From: Panorpa germanica
Taxonomy: Eukaryota > Arthropoda > Insecta > Mecoptera > Panorpidae
NCBI GenBank assembly: GCA_963678705.1
Contig: OY783207.1
Location: forward strand, 21,550,001 to 21,614,000
Length of the DNA: 64,000 nt
Direction: 5' to 3'
The notes beneath the pieces are model-generated. The model was not told where the DNA came from and made no database searches. It saw only the letters and a list, made by a program, of their open reading frames with translations. Position 1 is the first letter of the stretch, and each line of letters opens with the position of its first letter. Positions 40,645-50,506 of the stretch are shown here, piece by piece. A program made the position numbers and the translations under genes.

Positions 40645-40977
40645 AATCTTATTTTTTTTTATCATTTCACATTTAGTAAAATAATTTATTTGTTATTAAT
40701 TATTGAATTTTGAATTTTTCGAACAATTTTTTTTTCAAGAAATCACATTTTGCGTTGATAAAGTTGGCACTCTCATTGTATAGATGGCGCAACGATATTT
40801 ATGGAAATTAATAGAAATTTCAGTGCATTGTTATCCCTTAATTAACAAATTTTTAAATTATATATTAAGTCAGGTGAATAATTCATATTATAATAATTAC
40901 AATACAAGTAAATTTTGTATCATAAATATATATACTTAAATAATATTATTGATTCAAAATTACAGTAACTCTCAGTA

Positions 40978-41012
40978 TTTTTGTACACGGAAGATGTGTC
41001 CTATATATACAA
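40978..41012 (+). promoter_or_regulatory. U6 copy B promoter block
   Basis: TTTTTGTACACGGAAGATGT and CCTATATATACAATTTG, in the same position relative to U6 as in copy A. Confidence 0.7.
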
Positions 41013-41031
41013 TTTGTAAGCAGTTACTCTT

Positions 41032-41048
41032 GTTCTTGCTTCGGCAGA

Positions 41049-41088
<40 letters not shown>

Positions 41089-41138
41089 GGCCCCTGCGCA
41101 AGGATGACACGCAAAATCGTGAAGCGTTCCACATTTTT
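41032..41138 (+). ncRNA. U6: U6 spliceosomal snRNA, copy B
   Basis: Identical to copy A over the whole 107 nt, including the ACAGAG box and the 3' T-run at 41134-41140. The flanking 140 bp downstream are also nearly unchanged, so the duplication or gene conversion was recent. Confidence 0.97.
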
Positions 41139-41339
41139 TTGTCAATTTTCATTTTGTGTCAAACAAAACGTGTAACAAATGTACATTGTAAAGATTATTA
41201 CAAATTTTGACAAGATATAATAGAATCTTAGTTTTTGTAAATTGATCATCACTTGAAAATTATAATACATAATGTCTAGGGTTCCAGGTGCAGAAAGTGG
41301 GGGATCACCAAATTAACCTGGTGATATATATTTTTATAG

Positions 41340-41393
41340 AAGGAGAGCGAGTTTGCGATGTCAACGGGATGCACTGCATCGCCAGGAATCCTG
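41340..41393 (+). pseudogene. copy of pickpocket exon 8, reading frame intact (unit B)
   Basis: This 54-bp segment has the same length as the true exon, with acceptor (TTTTTATAG) and donor (GTGAGTAG). It keeps the CDVNGMHCIAR motif; the last codons read RNP instead of RNL. It lies on the opposite strand to the pickpocket gene and has no partner exons nearby, so it cannot serve that gene in its present orientation. Confidence 0.82.
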
Positions 41394-41454
41394 GTGAGTA
41401 GTATTCGTAAATAGATTAGCTTAGGTCCCCCGGTGAGCACACTTTAGTGATCAA

Positions 41455-41723
41455 TATCTAGAAAGGGATATTCTCCCCTTTCTGCATACCTGACTTCCAA
41501 CTTACCGCGTGCACATACAGATGCAATTTCTGTACTTAAATTTAGAGAGTTATGGCCAAAATAAGACTGATATCGCAAAGGCTCCAAGAGTGGAGAAAAA
41601 TCAATCTTGATTATACTGCACCCAGTGTAGTGTACTACTCGCACTTGGAACGATACAGAGAAGATTAGCATGGCCACTGCGCAAGGATGACACGCAAAAT
41701 CGTGAAGCGTTCCACATTTTTTT
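41455..41723 (+). pseudogene. rearranged unit with 3' fragment of U6
   Basis: 41455-41640 is a diverged copy of 39705-39895 (GGGATATTCTCCCC and AATCAATCTTGATTATACTG match). At about 41645 it joins directly to the last 79 nt of U6 (TTGGAACGATACAGAGAAGA to the T-run). The fragment lacks the U6 5' hairpin and has an A in GGCCACTGCGC, so it is a U6 pseudogene. The 7SL and promoter parts are missing. Confidence 0.88.
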
Positions 41724-42204
41724 GTCAATTTACTTTAAAAATACATAACATTACCAATTTAAAAAAGGTTTCCATCCATATTTTCTATAATTAATTCTCA
41801 TAAGGGTCCCTTAGGAATAAATGAAATAAATTTTTAGGTTATGAATTTCTTTTGTTCCCACATTTTTAATATGGTCATATTACTACATATCACCAGTATA
41901 CATATTCAATTATTGGTTCAGGACAGTAAAAATGTTAACTCTCCTGGCACAGACGATATTCAATTGAAATTGAATTTTTCAAAATCATGTTGCTTTGCTA
42001 ACAGACAAAGTCAATATGTGCTTTTGTTTCAAACACTTCCTAGCACGATGGAAACACAGTAGTTATATCTTTTAATAAGTACGCAAAATCCAAAATCTCG
42101 TTTAGTCTCCGAAGTATTTAGCTTTTACCTATTATTTGCAAAGTCATGTTATAGAAAAAGTTATCAATGAATATTTTACATTATAGAATTTTCTAGAACA
42201 TTGG

Positions 42205-42370
42205 ATTTCTTTAATAATTAAAGAGACAAAATGACTTCTTTAATTCTATATATCTTCTAAAATATAAGGAGATATAAAAAATAATCGGACATTTGAGGTT
42301 CTGGTAGTCAACTTTATTAATATATATAGTTACAATTTTATAGAAATTAAGTTATGGTTCACAAGCCCAT
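42205..42370 (-). mobile_element. MITE fragment, ATGGGCTTGTGTCC family
   Basis: Terminal 165 bp of a diverged reverse copy: TTAATAATTAAAGAGACAAA, AACATTTGAGGTTCTGGTAG and GTTCACAAGCCCAT at the end. It lies just beyond the 3' end of the pickpocket gene. Confidence 0.75.
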
Positions 42371-42470
42371 ATCTCCAACATCTTGCAACTTATTGTACAT
42401 TTTTCATTTTGATACATAAGACCTTTATACATAAGTTCTTAGCTACGTATAGCATAGCCAGTCAGTGTAC

Positions 42471-42476
42471 TTTATT
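42471..42476 (-). terminator. polyadenylation signal of the pickpocket gene
   Basis: AATAAA on the minus strand 9 bases after the TAA stop codon at 42487-42485. Confidence 0.55.
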
Positions 42477-42484
42477 TATATTAA

Positions 42485-44300
42485 TTATGGTGCATAATAC
42501 ATCTGCTTTTTATATTTTTGAAAATCAAAATAAAGTTTCAATGTATTAAAATACAATATTTCTATAAAACTCATAACACTACATCCAAGAAAGAAACCAG
42601 CTATTCCGCCCCAAGATGCTGCAAAGAAAATATGACCATGAAATATTGTGTGTTGGTAAATGGAATAATCACAATATCAACTAATTTTCTAATTTTGTAA
42701 ACTTTGTTACTTAGAAGGTCGTTTTGTCCGTAGATGACATCTCTCTTGAGTCTCATCCTAGGAGTCCTGACGAGTTCCCAACGGAAGTTGGTGCCTTTGA
42801 ACCACTGAATGGCCTTCTCCTTATGCTTAGTGAAATGAGTGTCCTCACAGTTTTGAACACAGGCCACAGAGTCTGCGTCCTTTGAAGACATTGCAGTTAT
42901 TTTTGCTGAATGAAATATAGTTAACTTTATTTAAATAGTGTAACTGTACGCCTAAAATGTATGCAACAATAATATCTTTGCAAAGAAATATGATTTGTAG
43001 TTTTGTGTTTCTTGATAAATATATTTACAAAGTTGATATTTTGTAAACAATCATTTTTGAAAACTGTTTCTGAATTAATTCCTCAATTTTCTGGGAAACC
43101 GTTATTTTGGTAATAAAATGGCACTCGTTGCTGAATAATTATTAATCCGTGATATATAGAATGCTGAAATTTTGGAAATGTATTGCGCAATTGCGTAGGT
43201 AAACTCATTGCGCAGACTTAGAGGTTCGGTAGGGAACTTTGGATAAATTTCAAACTTTAGATTGTGCAATAATTAAAATACAACATACTTAATAATTTGA
43301 CGATTCATCAGCATAAAGATATTTTATTCAAACTCTTTACAAAAAATTATTTTACAATTATATATTATATCTTCATTGTTTCGGTGTCTAGCTTATACTT
43401 AAACTTTAAACCGTGTCGTCGTTTTAAGAATCCTATCCCTATTAACCCTTTTATGAGTAAAGGGTCAACAATGACTATTTTTATCCTTTTTATTTTATTT
43501 CTTCAAATATAGCGAGTTATTAAATATAATTGTACATTTGAAGTTCTGGTAGCCAACTTTATGAGTTCCGTTTTATATAAATTTAGACATTGTATTGTAT
43601 TAAGACATAACGCTATCAAAAAATTAAAAACATATAATCAAAATTCAAGTCTAAAAAGAAAATTGTGTACCGCCACATAATCATAGATGTTATAAAATTA
43701 ATGAAACAGTTTATTAATTTAACGTGTAGCGAACGTAAAAGTATTATTTCAATATTTAGACAAATGTGAAATATTAATTAAGGTAGAATATGTCTGTAGC
43801 TTTATAATAAAAATAATTCGCACTCCATGTTTTGCAAAGGTAAAATTCGTCTCATATCACGCCTAGCGCACCTACCACCAGATTTGCATCTGATTGTAGG
43901 ATAAAAAACTTTACCTGAGCTACTCTATTTGCAAATACTACTTACCAAGGTTCCTGGCGATGCAGTGCATCCCGTTGACATCGCAAACTCGCTCTCCCTC
44001 TGTAAAAATATATAGCACCAAGTTAATTTGGTGTGGCCCCACTTTCTGCACCTGGAACCCTAGACATTAATTTTTTCGGATCTTCTACCTACTGCTAAGG
44101 GTTATTTTACCCACTATAAATTATTATAATTTTCAAGTGATGATCAATTTACAAAAACTAAGATTCTATTATATCTTGTCAAAATTTGTAATAATCTTTA
44201 CAATGTACATTTGTTACACGTTTTGTTTGACACAAAATGAAAATTGACAAAAAAATGTGGAACGCTTCACGATTTTGCGTGTCATCCTTGCGCAGGGGCC

Positions 44301-44340
<40 letters not shown>

Positions 44341-47300
44341 TCTGCCGAAGCAAGAACAAGAGTAACTGCTTACAAATTGTATATATAGGACACATCTTCC
44401 GTGTACAAAAATACTGAGAGTTACTGTAATTTTGAATCAAAAATATTATTTAAGTATATGTATTTGTGGTACAAAATTTACTTGTATTGTAACTATTATA
44501 ATTATATTATTCACCTGACTTAATATATAATTTAAAAATTTGTTAATTAAGGGATAACAATGCACTGAAATTTCTATTAATTTCCATAAATATCGTTACG
44601 CCATCTATACAATGAGAGTGCCAACTTTATCAACGTAAAATGTGATTTCTTTGAATTCGAATAATTGTTCGAAAAATTCAAAATTCAATAATTAATAACA
44701 AATAAATTATTTTACTAAATGTGAAATGATAAAAAAAATAAGATAAAAAAAAAGTAGCAAAAGGTTTTGGTCTCTCTTGTATTTGTGTATCGGGCTTAGA
44801 TTATATAAGGGCACTCTCGGACTCGAACCCACCACGCAACACTTACTGCACATCAACGACTGAAGGAGCTAAGGGCTGTTTTTCACAATGTCCTAAGACG
44901 GAGCTAAGTAACCAAAGACAGCCTAAAATACCCCCCCAGTTGGCCTCTCCCACGGTCCTGTCGCTTGCAATGGCGGATGCAAGTGGGGGCGGGTGTTTGT
45001 CAGCTGTTGAGTGGCCCCAACCTAGACCTCGAGACCCAAGAAATCCTCAAAACCTGACCTCCGAGTAGCTCAGATTACAGGAGGCGCCACGCTCCCAGTC
45101 GAAGGTTGAATACAATATCTTCTACACGAAGAAGCATCTGATATATTTACATCATGTGCATTGTGCAATCTTCTTAAATAAAACTTCACTTGTAAAAACT
45201 CTTTTAGTTAATTTCAACCCAAATAGTTAACTTTTTTATATAGGAAAAATTAAAGTACTGATGTCTTCTGAATTTTATAAAATATTTAGATATTTCAACA
45301 TTGCGACAAGTATTGTTTTAAGATAAAATTTTTAGCGTTGTCTGTGTTCGTTCTATCTATTTCTAGAGTTGCCTCTATCTCTATCTTTCTACCATAAAGA
45401 CAAAATTGTTTTAGGGTAGTCACTCCAGCGTAAAACTACAAGATTAATTACCCTTATCAACAGGCCAGCTGCATACTCGATTCTTCGTTTATTTCTTAAA
45501 CGGAGTGAACACTGTGTGCAGCAAATTTTAATTGATTTTCCCTCCACTCTTAAAGGTGTGCGATGCTAGCCTATATTGGATATAAACTTGCGCAGTTTTT
45601 GCAGTAATTGCACCGGCTTGTGTACATTGAAAGGTAGAACTTTAGGTATGTAGCTGGAGGAGAACATCCCAAAGGTAAAGGAACCGAACACTGTTCACCA
45701 CTGGCACCAGCGGTGCAATGTCCACGGATATGCACTCATTCGCGTACTACCACAGTCACAATCTAAACGGGTGTTCCAAATCACGCATCCAAACCATGAC
45801 TGGGCCAACTGGAGGCTCTATGCTGAAACCTATCTTAACCCTCGTCGCTAACAACGGTAAACATATTTTTATGAAATTTAACATATTTAATGTAGACCAA
45901 GATGTCACAAAGTTTGAGCTCTCTGTGGCATGTGGGAAACAATTTATCCTAATTTAAAGAAAGTCACAATGGGACCTATCCCGCTCAACGAGGATTAATT
46001 AACCTCCTTTTTTTAGGTTTCTTGCGAAATAAACTTATCTAGTTGCAACCGTACCTATTGCCGTTAAATTCGAACAGTGCAGAAATTTAATGCACTTATT
46101 AATTTATTATAAATTAAATAAGTACAAATAACATGAGGTAGCGGTATAATAAAACATGATATAATGTAGAAAATAACTCTCAGCAGAAGACAAAAATTTC
46201 AAAGTTTCAAGCAATTCAAAAAGTTTACCATTCTACATAGAAATCGCTATAATTATACTGACAACATTAAATTTCAAGGTCATGTACCTTGTTTCGGAAT
46301 AAAATAAGGAACGCAGCTGCAGAAACGCTTGCAAATCTGCGCTCTGGCTTCCATCCTGCACAGATTATAAGAGTAAATGTTGAATCTTCCTGGAAATGGC
46401 TCATCAGTAAATCTGAAAATTGTAATCACAGGAATAATTAACAAAAAGTATGTACATCGCATTTTCAACCAAATGCGACTTTATGCCTCGTACACATTGG
46501 TGCAACTTAAATATTCGACATCTAACATTTTTTGGAAGAAGTTGTACAACACGTCCACATTGGTGTGACATGTAACGTAATACATCGGTATTTTTTATAG
46601 TTTGTACAAATTCATTCTACAAGTTTGGTACGTTTAGAAGGAAGTAATAAAAATAAGTTCTTTAAGAATAAGGTCTGTTCTACCAGATTTGTTTTTTCAA
46701 TAAATTCAATGCTTTGATTGCTTTCCATGAACATTTACCGCAAAACAAAGATAATATTTTATTTATTTAATTGTTTTTTACATTGGATTTGGAATCTTGT
46801 CATGTCGGTAGTACTTGACGAATTTGTTCAAGATGACATCGCAAATCGCCATCCTTTATGCTTTCTCGACAAGCTTTGGAAACATATCTGTATAATAAAA
46901 ATACTCTGCAAACTTTTAAAGAATAGCATAAGTAGAGTTTTTATTAGTGACGCATGTTGAAGTCGCACTAGTCAGGACAATAAAATTACAACACATTTAG
47001 TACACTCCTATGTAAATAACGTCAACTTATGAATGTTGGATGTCGCATGATTAAGTCACGTCAATGTGTACGAGGCTTTAGAAACAATAGAAAGAAATCA
47101 AAAAACTTTGATAGAATGTTAATATCACCGGATCAAATATCCGTGATTTAAGAAAAACTTTACAAAAAATGTAGAAATATTATTGAAAAATTTTGAAGAA
47201 CATTTTATTTTGTTTTCTTTTAAATTTCTCGGCATTGGACGGCTCTATGGCTTTGGTAGTTATTATCAAAAGTAAAGAGAACACAATTTTGAACGAATTT

Positions 47301-50300
47301 CTTTTGCGCAACTTTTCTCTAAATTCTGTAACAAACGCGTTAAGTCCGTCTTAAGATAAAACTGTTATCGTTGTCTTTGTTTGTTCAATGTGTTCGTATG
47401 GTGTTGTCTCTGTCTTTTTAGGACAAAAACAAGATAATCTTATCATGACTTAAAGGGGCAAACCGCACCTGCATTTCCTTTGAGAGATGTACATGTCCTT
47501 CGCTCTGTTCGTGCAGATAATGGGCAGTGACTGCAATTCCAGGAAGCAGTAGTAGCTCGTGTCACATCGCATAATCTTGCGCATCCCCGCTATTTCAAAC
47601 GGACTGTGCACGAACACCTGCGAGAATGTCCAAGAACACGAATCTTTACCACTAAATTACTTATTGAAATGTTCACCTTGTCTACCTGAATTGAACTAAT
47701 TAGAATTCAATGTCACTAACACAAATAGTTCATAAAAACGAAATGCCATCGAAGTGCTCATCGTTTTAGCAAGACAGTTGGTTTGGAAAACGAAATATGA
47801 GTGAAATGTACCAATGCTGTACATATTGAACGCTAGAAACATCTAGAACATCTATAAATTTTATATAAAAAAATACATCCTACACATTAATTTGACATAG
47901 AAAGCGATAAAAATGTTTGTGATGATGGACGGGATAGAGAAAATGGATGACAGCAGTGATGGCGGAAAGGAAAAGGATATACGCGTAAATAAATACTAAC
48001 ATCAAAGCCAGCTTCAATTTCCAAGACTTGCGCAAAAACTTCCCCATCCAGTGCATGCACAGTGTATAAGGGTCGTTGCGTAATCCCCTTGTGACGATTC
48101 GTTGGATTTAAAATGTATCTGTAAAATGTAACGATCAAAATTTGTATTTGTTGTTTAAATTTAAGGTCTCTTCATGTGCAAATATTGAAATTTAACTAGA
48201 AAATATAGCAATATTCATTTTCTAAACTTATTTTTGCGGTTCTAACGGCTTGCGTTTTTAGATTTTGATTCGCGTTTATAATTACTTACATAAAACGATT
48301 TAAACATAAAAAAACATGTTTTTTTTTGATAATATTTAACCTGCTGTATAGTATAACCATCTATATTTCGCGAGTCAAAAATAGCTAAGTATCGGTTCAC
48401 CTTAAGATATTATTTTGCATTATTTTGAATTTTGAATAGCGATTGAGATCCTGCAAGTGCTGTATCCACCAGAAAGTCATATATGTAAGTATAGATAATT
48501 CGTAGTGATCCACGTTAATGTCAGAAAAGTGTAAATAGAGACTGGATTAGGCGATCCCATGCCCATCTAATATTATGTGCGAAAAATAATGAAATACGTT
48601 GATTACTCCGGTGACTGATAGTCAGATATGAGCGAGTTAATCGTGAAGCAGATGCCCATTTCAGTGACAGTTTTCTGGAACGTCAACTCCCGGCCGTCCG
48701 CGGTTGTGATGGTGTGCTCCATTGTTGATGTTATTTCCAATAAAATCTAGAATGTAAAGAACATCATAATAAAATAAGGTAAGATTAAGTTAACATGATT
48801 ATGAGAAGCCATAACTAATTTAACTTTGATAACAACAAAACACAGAAAATGTTTTTGTTCACTGTTCGAAGATCGAACTCGAAGACACAGCAATCTGTTC
48901 TGTTCTTCGACCTAATGGGCTTGTGTCCTATGTCTTAATTTTAAAAGTGTACTATATATTGATAAAGTGGGTTACTAGAACCTCTAATGTTCAATTATTT
49001 CTTAATAACTCCTTATATGTTAAGAGATATTAACAATTAAAAACGTCATTTTGTCTCTTTAATTATTAAAGGAATTCAACGTTGAACACATTCCAAGTGC
49101 ATGTGACATCACAATCCTTGTGTAAGGTTACCAACCATACAGCTCATAAATCTCTGCTATATGTATTTATATATCAAAATATCAAATATTATTTACAGCT
49201 ATTTTAAGGAACAATCAAATTTCAATATTATGTCTGCCTTAGCAGGGTTAAATAAAATAAAAACTTATTATTCTTGGACTTGATTATTTGACTACCAACA
49301 GCTACAAAACATTACCACAGCATTGACCTACTCAACAAATAACTGACGTTAAAATGCATTTCACGTCATACAAATATGGTCGACCATTTCTAGCGCTAAA
49401 ACTACAATTCAAACTTTTAATTGCTATATCTCCGTCAATATTTAGATATTTAATAAAATAGACACGCCAATACTCATTTATTAACATCAATTTCAATCAA
49501 CAATTGAAAAATCGACCACTAAAAAATGAGGACACAAGCCCATTAATGGAATTGTAAAATGGAATATCCCTAATTATACCTTTAGATAATCATTACTCGA
49601 AATCCCTGGGTATAAAGGAACATCTTCAAAACTATCAAATTTTGCATTTGCTAAATTGCGTAGAAATATCTCCAACTCAGTCTTATTAGATGCCATCGAA
49701 TTACTGAAATAAATAGAAATAAAAGTTGAGTAAATTTGTGCAAGACAAGATTTTCAAGACAGAAACTTATCCAGATGAAGTGGCAGGCGTCAGACTTACT
49801 TGATGTACTGCTGTAATAATATTTCATCAATTTTATCATGCGGACAAATTGTGACACTTGGGAAACTGGAGTTCCAGCTGTAGTAGTCTCTCTCAACGGA
49901 GATGACAGTTGGTGACATCCAGTGACGGACCAAGGTTGTCATGCCGGCGTATATCGCTGTGCAGATTGCGCAAACAATCGCTAGAGTCCACATAATGCTG
50001 AAATACGAATTTAGCATTAATGCAATGCATCTGTTAAAAGAATTACTCCAATAACTTTTAATTTTTATTAATGGGCTTATGAACCATGTCTTAATTTCTA
50101 TAAAGCTGTGCATTGATAAAGTTGGCTACATGCTACATGTTACGTCAGAAATATGGCCGAAATCTGTAGCGCTAAAACTACAATTCGAATTTTTAATTGC
50201 TTTATCTCCGTTAACATTTAGGTATTTAATAAAATAAAAACGCCAATGTTCACATTTATTAACATCTATTTCAATCAACAATTTAAAAATCGACTCCTAA

Positions 50301-50506
50301 AAAATGAGTTCACAAGCCCATTATACTTTAATAATTTTAGGATATACATACGTTTCAGAAGGATGACGATTTTTCTGCGCCAGCTGGAAATATCCGTGTG
50401 CTGAACTTTTGGTAAAAACTTCAACGATATATTCAAAAAGAAATCCACGGTACAAACGCCAAACAGAATATCGCGGTTTCTTCTTCTTTTGCGGCACAGG
50501 AATCAT
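42485..50506 (-). CDS. ppk: pickpocket-type DEG/ENaC sodium channel, 10 exons
   Basis: Exons on the minus strand: 50506-50352, 49997-49800, 49703-49580, 48746-48607, 48118-48001, 47617-47469, 46412-46288, 43999-43946, 42905-42711, 42618-42485. All have GT/AG borders and fit in phase to 1392 nt (463 residues). Features in order: the gating His-Gly (SSAHGYFQL, 37-38), TM1 (IMWTLAIVCAICTAIYAG), the post-TM1 motif PTVISVERDYYSWN with FPSVTICP, and the extracellular FLRNLANA, TEMGICFTINS, YTVHALDGEVFAQV and HSPFEIAG. The Cys-rich region follows (LCRMEARAQICKRFCSCVPY; CDVNGMHC; CVQNCEDTH), then TM2 with GGIAGFFLGCSVMSFIEILY, whose GCS is the G-x-S selectivity filter, and a short C-tail. It would be an amiloride-type cation channel subunit in the plasma membrane, used in insects for touch, taste, water or pheromone sensing; the subtype cannot be told. 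An upstream exon before 50506 cannot be excluded. Intron 7 contains 7SL-like and U6 genes; introns 1, 3 and 6 contain MITEs. Confidence 0.93.
43075..43290. repeat. diverged repeat shared with 60440-60710
   Basis: Segments TTTCTGGGAAACCGTTATTT and GGTAGGGAACTTTGGA, with AATAATTAAA after them, occur in the same order as in 60450-60705 (TTTCCTGGAAACCCGTAATT; GGTAGGGAACTTTGGAGAAA). It is an old dispersed repeat in pickpocket intron 8. Confidence 0.5.
43505..43600 (-). mobile_element. small MITE fragment
   Basis: AATTGTACATTTGAAGTTCT, GGTAGCCAACTTTAT and TTTAGACATTG are diverged terminal motifs of the ATGGGCTTGTGTCC family in reverse orientation. Confidence 0.5.
44251..44357 (-). ncRNA. U6: U6 spliceosomal snRNA, copy C, inside pickpocket intron 7
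   Basis: Full-length 107-nt U6 on the minus strand, identical to copies A and B, with its terminator at about 44256-44250. It lies in the intron of, and in the same direction as, the pickpocket gene, about 250 bp upstream of exon 8. Confidence 0.97.
44377..44412 (-). promoter_or_regulatory. U6 copy C promoter block
   Basis: On the minus strand this is TTTTTGTACACGGAAGATGT, then GTCCTATATATACAATTTG, as in front of copies A and B. Confidence 0.7.
44745..45109 (-). ncRNA. divergent 7SL-like RNA, copy C, inside pickpocket intron 7
   Basis: Reverse-strand counterpart of copy B with only a few base differences (for example TCTAAGCCCG in place of CCTGAGCCCG near its 3' end). The Alu-domain ends are the same as in copy A, the S domain has the same remodelling as in B, and a T-run terminator lies at its 3' end (44753-44746). 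The 388-bp spacing to U6 is conserved. Shared novelty with B indicates that B and C derive from one altered 7SL copy, or are kept alike by gene conversion. Confidence 0.75.
45110..45893. repeat. 5' flank of duplicated unit C (inverted)
   Basis: Inverted copy of 39485-40283. Similarity stops near 45893 (39485 in unit B), just after AAACATATTTTTATGAAATT. The plus-strand frame that corresponds to the open frame in unit B is broken by small deletions. Confidence 0.75.
46483..47078. mobile_element. MITE in pickpocket intron 6
   Basis: A 596-bp element with terminal inverted repeats of about 45-50 bp. The left GCCTCGTACACATTGGTGCA with CGACATCTAACAT corresponds to the reverse complement of the right GCCTCGTACACATTGACGTG with CGACATCCAACAT. 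No coding sequence; the 80-codon plus-strand frame inside is probably chance. Confidence 0.8.
48790..48912 (-). mobile_element. tRNA-derived SINE, 5' part
   Basis: On the minus strand: GATTGCTGTGTCTTCGAGTT, CGATCTTCGAACAGTG, TTTTCTGTGTTTTGTTGTTA and TCAAAGTTAAATTAGTTATG. This is the same head and body start as 22260-22400. The upstream (right) end is cut by the MITE that begins at 48914. Confidence 0.65.
48914..49544 (+). mobile_element. MITE, ATGGGCTTGTGTCC family, full-length reference copy
   Basis: 631 bp from AATGGGCTTGTGTCCTATG to ATGAGGACACAAGCCCATT, flanked by TA on both sides (CCTA|ATGGGC and GCCCAT|TAAT), which suggests a TA target duplication as in Tc1/mariner-type elements. No coding capacity. 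It lies in intron 3 of the pickpocket gene. At least ten other complete or broken copies occur in the window. Confidence 0.95.
50070..50322 (+). mobile_element. MITE, short variant in pickpocket intron 1
   Basis: AATGGGCTTATGAACCATGT to GAGTTCACAAGCCCATT, 253 bp, flanked by TA on both sides. The ends and several internal blocks (TAGCGCTAAAACTACAATTC) match the 631-bp family, but the middle is missing. Its GTTCAC end recurs in the fragments at 42370 and 56605, so it is a subfamily. Confidence 0.9.

Noticed and set aside
40321-40665. Minus-strand open frame of 114 codons
   Set aside because: Antisense of the divergent 7SL copy B; no protein motif.
41444-41728. Minus-strand open frame of 94 codons
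   Set aside because: It runs through the U6 fragment and the repeated 5' segment; artefact.
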